Assembly: GCA_013397075.1 (NCBI GenBank)
Contig: VWZS01002669.1
Span: forward strand, 1,274,217 to 1,338,216
Source of the DNA: Rhabdornis inornatus
Taxonomy: Eukaryota; Chordata; Aves; Passeriformes; Rhabdornithidae
Direction of reading: 5' to 3'
DNA length: 64,000 nucleotides
Positions 51,111 to 60,540 of the stretch are shown piece after piece; position 1 is the stretch's first letter, and every line of letters begins with the position of its first letter. A program made the position numbers and the translations under genes. The notes under the pieces are model-generated. The model saw only the letters and a program-made list of their open reading frames with translations, made no database searches and was not told the DNA's origin.

Positions 51111-53940
51111 ATACATTTCTCCCCGAGGACTGCCCAACCCACTGCACAGGTACTCAGCAGGAGCTGGCTCTTGGCATCCAGCAGAGCACTCTATTGATAC
51201 AAATAAATATGAATAGGATATGAAACCAAATATAAACATTTCTAAGGCAGTGTTAGTTTAACAATAAAACATTGTAATATGGAAGAATTCTAGACACTCA
51301 AAAAAATTAGTTTTACCTGAAATACTGGCCATTCCAATAAATACTTGAGGTTGTCTCAGCCGTCACTTAAGAAAAAAAAGAATTAAGCAAAAAGTAGTTA
51401 AAAAGAACATAGAAGCCACAGTAAGAAAATTATCATGACCACTGTGACGAGATGATGGCTCTGGAGATTTAATGTCCAACCAGGCATGAATAAATAGTGC
51501 AGCACCTCACTTATTCAAGGTGACATGTTCAAAAGATATACAGTAAGAGTCACTGGGTTATTGCCACATCTATAAAGATAGTGGAACACTTCCTGCAGAG
51601 TTTAAAACCACCATGCTCTTTTTTTCCCCCAGAAAAATGTGACAAAATATTTTGCAAAAGTTTCTCACCATAAAATTCATCAATTTTATGATTGAGCTCA
51701 AGATCAGATTGTAAGGAAGTAAAACAAGGCAACTTATTTTTAATGAAAAAGTCTCTTTCTTAGAGGAATTGCCTTTTAGTTTATCAGTAGATGGGCCCAG
51801 TGTAACACTATCATGAGAGTCCAAGTGGTGATATCGACTGGGCAATATCCATGCTAACTCCTGTCTTCTCTTGCTATCTGACCAGAACTGGAAGGAAAGA
51901 TTTTATTACATTTTGACCTGCAGAAATGAGAGACACACACACTAGTGACCTACAGGGGTTATAGAAGATCCTATCACCATTATTTTTCTTTTAAAAAAAG
52001 TAGTCTATATAAATCTTTAATCTGTACAGACTAGTGGACCACATCTCTGATAACCCGTTGTGAAATCTGTGATACAGAGACCACAATCCAGTCACATATA
52101 CCAGCAGAAAATTCCTGTTGATGTGTCTGTATCTGGTCTGGATCCTTCTTTTTCTGCTACAGAAAGATGGCAGTTCCAGGTGATAATCCCCGACCAACAG
52201 AGTGCCCTTATAACTTCTGACTTTTCATACAGGAACAACTTGCAGCTCAGACTACAGCCACCAGGTCTAGAATAATAGGCACACTAGAGGATATGATCCC
52301 ATTATTGTAACCTTATTACCTTAGTGGTTTCCACATTTGATATTGCACTCAAAAAGCTAACTGCACTGCCAATTTTTACAACAAATGCATGAATTTCATA
52401 GCCAGCCACAGGTAACGATGTAACACTTCAGGAGAAGGTATCCTAACATTACAAAAAAGCAGCTGATTGTGTTTGAATATGATACAAAATTTCCTTCTCT
52501 TGTAAAGCTCATTTTTAAAACAAGAGATCCCAGCAGGCACAATGGGAGGATTTACCATTTATTCCATAATTACTATCTCAAATGCTTGGTCCTGCATATT
52601 GCAGACAAAACTTCGGTGGCAAGCAGAGTTTCAATACACAAAATGTATATTAACACAGAGTTTTGAATAAGAATCTTCCTTGGTTCACAATCACATTTTT
52701 TAGCTCCTCATATTTCACAGATTAATTCCTTTCATTGCTGAATGACATAATATATTCCTTCACCCATTGTGACCCAAATATTTCTCCATTCCAAGATGCT
52801 CTTTGAAATAATCACCTGTGCAAGAAATCTACACATGCTTAGCCAGTCCCCTCCTTTTCTGTATCTCATATAGGAACATTCTCAATTGCAGAAACCTTTA
52901 ATTGCTTAAATTTCTCATCATCAGCAGCAGAATATAAAAAGAAAGAATAGTGGTTTAATATACAGATAACTCTGGTTTCCTGAGGAACCAGTTAAAATAC
53001 AGAAAAAAATACAGAAATAAAGTACAGTTCTGTAAACCTTGCTCCTGTTGGACAGCAACAGGCTCCTGATGGGATTAACTCCTCTGGAGGGAACTGAGTA
53101 ATTAAATCTGACTCCCTGCAAAACCAGACGCAGACAGATGCACATGGCAGGGTGTCTACCTGTAACCCTGTGATTCTCAGAGTCCCCAAGATTAACATAA
53201 AGGTAACTGCTCTCCCAGAGGATGCTAAAACCCTGGATTCCCTTACCTACCCCTTTAGCAAGTGATCCTCCAGTGAATTATCCTCTCTCAACACAGCTGA
53301 CAGCTCCACAGAACAGTGGTAATTGGGCAGAATTACACTTGCAGAAAACGGTCTCTAATAATGTTGCTACTATGAGGTATATTTTGGTCTGTAAAATCTC
53401 TACTATAAAGTTTCTGAAGTCTTTTTTCCTTGTCCTTTGTCAATTTGTAATGGCCCTGTTGCCTTTGTATTAATCCTAACAGCCTTACAGTTGAGTCTTC
53501 TTACTCTTGTACTCCTTAATTTCCACTTTTTGTTAACAAAGACCAGTCTTTTAAAGAACAGATTTAGTTTTTCAGCCATAAAAAAAAATAATTTCAAGCT
53601 TCCCCACACACCTCCTCTCAAAAGTTTGCTGATGAGTCAAGCAACTGCATACTTTCCCCATACTTCAGAGCAAGTCCTGGCTCCCAAGTGTCCTGCTTCC
53701 AGTCTCAAATCTGCCCAGGCTGGTTTTAAAGTTAATCCTTAATCTCCATTAGCAATGGCATGACCATGCTGTAGCATTTTGGTGGTACAGTAAAACACCC
53801 ACATAATCACTGTCTCTGCTGCGTCTTCCTCTGAAATTCTGATGTAGTGAATGTTTACAGTTTTGCTGTAAAAAGCCCCAGTAAATGCTGTTACAGGCAA
53901 CAGTGAGGAAAAGACATGAAAACACGAGGGAAACAAACAC
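51111..53940. other. Intergenic region downstream of ZNF385B
   Basis: AT-rich sequence lies between the CR1 copy and the inferred poly(A) site of ZNF385B. I see no exon, RNA gene or recognisable repeat here. Open frames are short (under about 105 codons) and domain-free. Confidence 0.7.
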
Positions 53941-53957
53941 AGGTTCTGTAATTATAC

Positions 53958-53963
53958 TTTATT
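53958..53963 (-). promoter_or_regulatory. ZNF385B: Distal poly(A) signal AATAAA of ZNF385B
   Basis: The minus strand reads GCAATAAAGTATAATTACAG; cleavage would fall about 15-20 nt further at roughly 53940. It is one of two canonical hexamers about 120 nt apart downstream of the ZNF385B stop. Confidence 0.5.
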
Positions 53964-54076
53964 GCAACTCCAGTGCTTTGTCTGCTCCTGGAAAACTCCT
54001 TTAGCTAAATTTGTTTCAGGCTTTTTTTTTTCTGTACCAATTAAAACACAATAAGCACGTATAATTTTCTTATTAT

Positions 54077-54082
54077 TTTATT
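54077..54082 (-). promoter_or_regulatory. ZNF385B: Proximal poly(A) signal AATAAA of ZNF385B
   Basis: The minus strand reads TTTTCAATAAAATAATAAGA. It lies about 1.2 kb after the stop codon. It could be used instead of, or together with, the hexamer at 53958-53963. Confidence 0.45.
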
Positions 54083-55298
54083 GAAAAGGTACATTTAAAA
54101 AAATACACAGACATCTTACTATTATGGATTGCTGATAGAGATGCTCTAAAAGTTAATTCTCTTTTTTTTTCCTTTCTTCGACCTGTAGTCCCCATTATCA
54201 CATAATGACTCCAGTCTGAGCACTGCATATTGATTCACCTTTATAAAAGGGTTGGGGAGGTAAGAAGATAGGTGGGACATTACTGCAATATATTCAGTAA
54301 ACAGAGAATATGGTCAATTATAAATATTTTATGTTCTGTACATTATTGCATTAGGGAGCCACAATGTTATGCAGCATCATTACGAAGGAAACTAGTTAGA
54401 AATTAAGAAAACAGGATATTTACGTACAAACACATGGATCCATTGTCTTCTTGAACAACGCGTGTGAGCTGTGGCAATGTGCAATTGAAAAGCTTTTTTT
54501 CTCTTTAAACATTGCTTAGTAACACCAGTGGAGAAACAACAAAAATAAGTTAAATGAAAGTAGCAAACAAGCAGTAATTTTAACTCTATGTTATATGGCT
54601 TTCTATTTTTGATTTCTCTAAATAAAGTATGACACAAAAGAAATAATTAAAAGCTTCAGCATTGCATTGCTTTCAAACATTTGCACAGAAACTAAAAATA
54701 TTAAAATCAGACATAGTACATCTGTAGTACTACACAAGATACACCAGTACTGGGGTCTAGGACAGCACACAATCCCTGTCAACAAGAGCACACGAAAAGA
54801 ATGGATGCAATTCTTTTTGAGATGTTGTCTGCAGTCAAGCATTTGGTTCATCTGCCTTTTCCTTTTTTCCACATTAGATTATACCCCATTGCTTTTCAGA
54901 GAAGTATTTACAGAAGTGTGAGTGAGGAAGACCCTAGTTTTCAAGTCTGTCAGGAAAATATTTAATGTTCCTTGATTCCAAGGTACATCATATAAATTGA
55001 AAAAAATAAAAAAGAAAATATGAATAGATGCATGAATCTTTAATGGTATAAATTTTATGAGCAATTTAATTCTTAAGTAAATCACACTGTTTTGGTTAAA
55101 AAAATAGAGACAGAGAGAAGACAGAGTTGTCTAGACTCCAGAATGCAGTGCTGTCTGTGATGGATTTTATGATGTGGTTGGATGAGGTGTCACGCTGAAT
55201 GGCATTGCAAAAGAGAAACACTTTAAAATTTCAACCCATTTCCTGCTTTCCTTTACCCTTTGTACTGGCCAGAGTTATCTCTTTTTCACATCAATAAA

Positions 55299-55517
55299 TT
55301 AGTATGGTGCAAAGAGTATGGAGGCAGGCGTTGCCCGGATGGGCCCGTGGGCTGGCCTGAGCAGAGCTGGCGGAATTGCTGGTGCCTGGAACAGGGATGC
55401 CGAGGGCCGGGGAGGGAGGGACAGAGCTGATGATACAGCTGCAGCTGCAGCGAGAGGAGATGACAGGAAAGCAGGTGCCAGCGGCTTAATCATGTCCTTC
55501 TGGAATGCGAGTTTTGC
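55299..55517 (-). CDS. ZNF385B: ZNF385B terminal coding exon
   Basis: After the acceptor TTTTATTCCAG the minus strand reads AKLAFQKDMIKPLAPAFLSS, then an alanine stretch, a proline/serine-rich segment, and the end ATPASILFAPY followed by TAA at 55301-55299. This matches the C-terminus I recall for ZNF385B and differs from ZNF385D, which has KLVFSKE and a different Ala/Ser tract before VLFAPY. The exon has 73 codons including the stop and starts in phase 0, matching the preceding exon. It is much more GC-rich than its flanks. No zinc finger lies in this exon; the low-complexity tail ends the family's proteins and its role is not clearly defined. A TG-repeat lies in the 3' splice site just upstream. 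Confidence 0.95.
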   Translation of the reverse strand, partial: AKLAFQKDMIKPLAPAFLSSPLAAAAAVSSALSLPPRPSASLFQAPAIPPALLRPAHGPIRATPASILFAPY

Positions 55518-57131
55518 CTGGAATAAAACACACACACAAAAGCAATGTAAATACAGTTCTCCCAACGCCCACTTTTACACGAGGGAAAAAGTGAACCATG
55601 CCACAGGGAACACTGTGGCTTCTCACAGAAGCTTCTTACCAGCTGCTTAGAAATGTTACCTGCACTGTCCTCTTACTCCCAGGGCAATCAAAGCAACCAA
55701 ATCCTGTACTTAAAGATAAATCTCTTGAGTCTAGAGTACAACACACTGATGTTTAGAAGGAATCATAACTTGCAAGTGTGTAACTTTATATAAATTATAA
55801 CTGTGCATGAAATATTAAAAATACGCCCACGATTAAGACTTCAATATCAAAAGTCACATTTTCCACTTGCAAAAATGAATTGTTTAAAAGTAGAGTGGAC
55901 AAGATGGGAAGGTCATATTAGGCCAGTCAGCTTTGCACCTTCCAATGCAGACCTGCTCTGTTCAAAATAGAAATATTATTTAAGACTGATACCAAAAATA
56001 ATTTTTTCTGAAATATATATACGTCTCAGTTTATGATCTACAAGCATTGCTGGTGCTTGTGGTGAAGCAGCTAATTAGAAAAATTAGAAATATATACACT
56101 CATATCTATATCTCTCACTGAAAATGGTTTGCACTACAATCATTCAATCGTGGAAGCAAAAACGCTGTTTTTCCTTTATAATTGGTGGTCTCTCCTTATA
56201 CAATAGATGATAAAATGATGTATTCTACAAGTGAAGAAGATTACCACAGGCACAACCTATCAAATGGGGAGACTTAGAGGAAGCCTACAGCATTTTCACT
56301 TGCCTCTAAACAATTACAAAGAAATATCAATATTTTAGCATTCACAGGCTTTTCACATGCTTTCTCTTGCCCACACACATTTGCATCTGTCTCTTTTCAA
56401 CCTGTAAACTTGTTTTTGTGCCATAGGTGGCAAGAACTTTTCTCTAATGAACAGTGGCTCTGTCATGAGCAAACAAACATATAAACTGTGCTGTGCTAAA
56501 GCCAGCCTGAACTCCAACTGCAGATGATCAGCAGGACCAGCTTGGGGGATTCCTGGGAATGGAGGTGGGTGTGACAGGGATTGGCTAGTGGTTTGATATC
56601 CAGTGACAGGCATGGCCTGAACATACAGGCAGTCAATTCTCCTAAACACCTGATGGCTCTTTGGCACCAAATAATAGATCCACACAGCATTCTGTTTTGC
56701 TGTACGCAGAGAATGAGCACTAGTATTTTTCATTCTTAGCATCCTATGTCCTTTTCCCTGACTGCATCCATCATAACTTAGATTTATCTCAGGTATGCAA
56801 AAAGACAGAGTATACTCATTGCTGCCTTCCAAGCAAAGAGCCCTCACCCAGCAGAGCTGATACCTTTCCACGGGGCACATGGTTCATTCCCCATTCCACT
56901 GATTATTCCCTTCTTTCTAGCAGTAAATAACACTTGCAGTGCTGTCTGCATGCCTTGGACTGGGCAGACAGAATACATAACTATCTTCAAATCTGATTCC
57001 TGTGCATATGCAGCCTGCAGGGGAAGAGAGGCTGCAGAAGCATCAGGTCTGTCATGTTCCTGTCTCTGTGCAGTGGGAGTCCCCAAGGTCACAAATTCAT
57101 ACAGACAGTGATGAGAAATAAAAATACTTAC
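55518..57131 (-). other. ZNF385B: ZNF385B last intron
   Basis: The 1614-nt intron begins GTAAGT and ends ATTCCAG. It contains a (TG)5 tract immediately before the acceptor. A 175-codon minus-strand open frame at 56353-56880 has no domain, and I regard it as chance. Confidence 0.85.
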
Positions 57132-57233
57132 TGCTAAAATACTTGGGTTGCGCTGCAGTTTGTTGTAAGGACTGTATTTAGGTTTCATAGGCTTTCCTGC
57201 AACTCTGTCCTTATGCCTTCGGCTGGAAATGTG
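57132..57233 (-). CDS. ZNF385B: ZNF385B exon, C-terminal half of last zinc finger
   Basis: The exon is exactly 34 codons between acceptor TATTTATTTCAG and donor GCA|GTAAGT. It opens with HISSRRHKDRVAGKP and continues with MKPKYSPYNKLQ before ending SILA. The two histidines (residues 1 and 7) complete the zinc finger whose cysteines are in the preceding exon, giving C-x2-C-x12-H-x5-H, the spacing of matrin-type or dsRNA-binding C2H2 fingers found in the ZNF385 family. The basic KPKYSPYNKLQ segment is a strong family mark shared by ZNF385B and ZNF385D. Phase is 0 at both ends. Confidence 0.95.
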
Positions 57234-58336
57234 CTGAAATAAATATCCTCACATTTAATTAGCTCTTTCAACATTTCTCAGTTTTGAGTTTGAAATTGAT
57301 TTATCAGCAGGATATGCCTAGGTCCCTGTTTGTAAGATAAAGTAGGTTCTTTAGAGAGAGCAAATATGAGTTTTGCTAAATTAAACATAACAATTTGGAG
57401 GATATCAAATAGAGAATCAGAAACTAATCAAATACAGCATGTTTTGTGATTCAAGACAGGCTCTACAAATTATTGATATTTTGGTTAGTATTTCCTTTTT
57501 CCACTTGAGGAGCTTTAAACTAGGCTGAGCTGTAATCACTAGGTCATAGGGACATTCAGAAATAAGAGGTAAATTTTCATCTTGCTGATACTGTTCAGTT
57601 GTGTAAATAATTCAGTATTAGCTGAAGGAAGAACCAATACCCAGGGATATGTCTACACATGCAATTTAATATTATGTTAGAGCTAACTAAAAAACAGGGA
57701 ATGAGAGGACACATTCATGCAGCACAGCACCATCCAGTCAGAGATTCCCATTTGGGTATCAGAACCATTGCATTTGTATGGGCACAGCTCTGAACCCAGA
57801 GCTAATTGGCTCAGACTGAGAACAGCTCCACGGGCACACAACAGCCACAGTTAATGATAATGTTGTTCTACATAATTCAGACATATCTACAGTATTACCC
57901 TACTGGTGATTGTCCCAAACCAATAGATTTGAGTCATGTTTTTCTTCTCACATAGCATTAAACATTATTCCAGCAGATTGAAAAGAGCACCAAAAGATGA
58001 ATTCAGGGAACCTCAACCCAGAATTTCTTATGGTCAGGAGAACAAAGTTCAAATATCCATCTTGAACCACAGAAAACTTTTAAATGAGATCTTCTATGTC
58101 ATTCATTGATATTGACACCTCTGCTTTTACAACTATCTACGCCCATTTTTCCCAACTGAAATGATTAGGTGAACTTGACCTATGATGAAATATTTATAAA
58201 CAGCTGTGGGAAGACAGATAATAAATACCAAGTTCATTCAGTATTCACCAACACATCTTCACACACCCCTACACTGTACCTACAACATTGCAATGCAGCT
58301 TCAACCAACAAAGAGCTCCAGATACGTGCAAGTTAC
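57234..58336 (-). other. ZNF385B: ZNF385B intron
   Basis: The 1103-nt intron runs from donor CAG|GTAACT to acceptor TATTTCAG and separates the cysteine and histidine halves of a zinc finger. I see no repeat or embedded gene in it. Confidence 0.9.
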
Positions 58337-58515
58337 CTGCTTAAGCTGAATTTCTGAATTAACGTGGACATCACAGATTTCACAATGGAACGTCTTGTTC
58401 TGCAGTCCTGAGCCTTTACTGCCATTCTGCACCTTCATTCGGGATCCAGGCCTAGGGTAAGACTTGATGGGACCAGCACCATTCCGAGCTTCCACCATGG
58501 TCTTGTGCTTGGAGC
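58337..58515 (-). CDS. ZNF385B: ZNF385B exon, finger junction and linker
   Basis: The exon is 179 nt between acceptor GGCCAATAG and donor CAG|GTAACT. After completing a split glycine codon it reads SKHKTMVEARNGAGPIKSYP, then a basic glycine-rich linker (PGSRMKVQNGSKGSG), then LQNKTFHCEICDVHV to LKQ. SKHK supplies the last histidine of the finger begun upstream. FHCEIC supplies the two cysteines of the next finger, whose first histidine opens the following exon. The wording fits ZNF385B better than ZNF385D. The preceding exon ends in phase 1 and this exon ends in phase 0, consistent with both neighbours. Confidence 0.96.
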
Positions 58516-59535
58516 CTATTGGCCAAGAAGACGCAGGTGAGTTCATGATCAGCAGCACAAGACATTCCCTCAGCCTTGGGACTTCGTGACATTTGTCTTC
58601 CAGACAGAATTGTTAAAGTCACCACAGACTGGAACTAACGATCACTCTTGTTTTGGTCAGCGTAGTTCCTGCATCCTTGATCTAAGGGCAAGCCAGAAGG
58701 CTTTGTGCAAAAAAGGGAACAGCAGGCATGCTGGACCTCACTGCTGTGTGTGACTGAATGGCCAAAATGTTTGATGCTTTTTCTTTTGCCAGATTCCATA
58801 GAGCCAGTGAAAAGGGTATAGCAGAAAAGGGTATTAGCCAACACTGGGATAGGAACCACAGCAATGCCTCAAAACCTGCCTAGGAACAGGAATACTTCAA
58901 GAAATATCCTCTGATTTGGAAGAAATGGCTGCTTTTCCCATTTCAAGAATGGATTACAGCTGTAAAACCAGCTTCAATGGTTTGTTAAGAAGCTTTACAT
59001 CACCAGCACACCATACACAGACAGATCACATTAGGGATTGCTGCTTGTGGCCTAAAAAAAGACACATATCTATCTTCAATAATCAGAAGATTCTAGGACA
59101 TCTAGGAAACCTAATGAACCCACCCTAAAATTATAAAAAAAATCAAATAACAAGAAAATTACTGTAAGTTTTACCAGCAAAATAACAGATACCAATGATA
59201 ATGAAACAAAATATGAAAGAGAGAGAACACTGACATTTTAGAAACCTTAAGTGTTATAGAAACCACTATGATCATACTGTGATCCTCAGTGTGAAGGTAG
59301 GAATTTTGTCAACTAAAAATTTAGAGAGTACATAAAGGACAGTTTAAAAAAAATTAGAGTGCTTTAATAGAATATCAAAAACCACACAGGCAACTGCTAT
59401 TAACAGGATTGTTTTATTAACTTGGTATTGTAAGTTTTAACTAAAAGATGCTTCAGTGAAGAGTGACCACCACCTTGTTACATTGAAGTTTAAAAATATA
59501 AACACACAACTGACTTGTACCATATGGATACTCAC
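58516..59535 (-). other. ZNF385B: ZNF385B intron
   Basis: The 1020-nt intron (donor CAG|GTGAGT, acceptor CTTGGCCAATAG) interrupts a zinc finger between its two histidines. AT-rich, with no embedded feature that I can support. Confidence 0.9.
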
Positions 59536-59772
59536 CTGTATTGTGGGCTTCTAGTTGTGAGAGGGAATTCACAGCCACTTTGCATAATGAACAGTAAAGT
59601 AGTTTTTTGGCTTTTTCCTCTTCTGACTCAGTAACTGTGTTAGCAGCTCCATTCGTGCTCTTGGAGGATGAGGCAGGTGCTGCAGGTGCCACTCCAGGTT
59701 TGGGAAGAAAACCATCCACTTCTGTATTGGACTGCTGACTTGCACTGCTGGGTTTTTCTTTCCCTTTATCTT
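59536..59772 (-). CDS. ZNF385B: ZNF385B exon with third-type zinc finger
   Basis: The 237-nt exon lies between acceptor TTTATTTCTTTTAG and donor ACAG|GTGAGT. It reads DKGKEKPSSASQQSN, a low-complexity Pro/Ala/Ser linker, SKSTNGAANTVTESEEEKAK, and then KLLYCSLCKVAVNSLSQLEA with HNTG. The cysteines and first histidine form a C-x2-C-x12-H finger completed by SKH in the next exon. The ATG inside (MDGF) is not the gene start, since the frame continues to the acceptor. ZNF385B is a nuclear protein reported to interact with p53 and promote apoptosis in B cells; fingers of this type bind structured RNA. The N-terminal half, including earlier fingers, lies right of the window. Confidence 0.96.
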
Positions 59773-60414
59773 CTAAAAGAAATAAAATACATATGTTGTT
59801 GTTTTATGCCACACACACAAAAAGCATACAGTAATAGTCCTGCGGGTTTAGTAAACATAACACAACAGGGGGTTAATTTATCTCATTTTATAAAAGAGAG
59901 CAGCATCCTTGAAAACTTGTTAAAAGTCCTGCCGTGAAATGTGTGTAATTTGACAAAAGGAGTGATTTTCCTGTTTTTAAAGTTACAAGTGAATACCAAC
60001 AAGTTCACCAAATTCATGCCAGCTGTTGCTGCTGTTATGCTGCAGGCATGGCCAGTTGCATGGGGCAGGAGCCCAAGCAATCCCAAAGGAAGCCAGGGTT
60101 AAGGACTGGACAGCATTCAGAAACAAGCAAGACTTTGCATTGGGGATTAAAAAATATTTCTCAAAAGCAATACATTTGTGTTTGGAAGGGCTCAAGTTTC
60201 TCAAAGTCACTGGGAGGACACTGAGAGGCTCCAGCACCATCATGACACACATCCCTCATTTCAGTTCCAGGAGTTATAGTACTACACATGAAGACAGTTG
60301 CTAATATTTTTAGGTTTTTCCACTAACAATTCCCCATATATTTGTGGATCAGATGGCTTCTGTGTGCATTCAGTGCATTCCTTTATCACTTTGCAAGCAT
60401 GAGTCAATCATCTG

Positions 60415-60540
60415 TGCTCCTACGAGACAGGTAGGCAGGTATTACTTCACTTTGCAGATGGCAATCACAGAGCAAGAGATAAAATGTCCCAGCTGTGCCT
60501 ACAGAGGAACTTTGTGCCAGAGCCAGTATTCAAATACTGC
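60415..60540 (-). mobile_element. MIR-like SINE relic
   Basis: The plus strand follows the reverse complement of MIR as I recall it: CTCCTACGAGACAGGTAGGC, AGGTATTACTTCACTTTGCA, GATGGCAATCACAGAGCAAG, AGATAAAATGTCCCAGCTGT, then TGTGCCAGAGCCAGTATTCA. These correspond to TAC-AGGTAGGTATTAT, TTTACAGATGAGGAAACTGA, GGCACAGAGAGGTTAAGTGA, CTTGCCCAAGG and GGCAGAGCTGGGATTCGAAC. The collinear order supports an ancient copy in the ZNF385B intron. Confidence 0.6.

Larger units (their letters stand above)
53941..55298 (-). other. ZNF385B: ZNF385B 3' UTR (inferred)
   Basis: The stretch from the stop codon down to just past the distal AATAAA signal is uninterrupted, AT-rich, and contains several ATTTA-type motifs on the transcribed strand. 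About 1.35 kb is a plausible 3' UTR for this gene. The end is inferred from the poly(A) signals at 54077-54082 and 53958-53963, not from transcripts. Confidence 0.55.

Noticed and set aside
50644..51216. 190-codon plus-strand open frame
   Set aside because: It lies inside a CR1 copy and is antisense to that element; CR1 3' halves commonly leave long antisense frames.
56353..56880. 175-codon minus-strand open frame within the last ZNF385B intron
   Set aside because: There is no domain, and flanking exons splice cleanly around it with matching phases.
55299..59772. Assignment to ZNF385D instead of ZNF385B
   Set aside because: The last exon (KLAFQKDM ... ASILFAPY) and the linker (SYPRPGSRMKVQNGSKGSG) match what I recall of ZNF385B; ZNF385D differs at these positions. 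The SESTD1 neighbour also supports ZNF385B.
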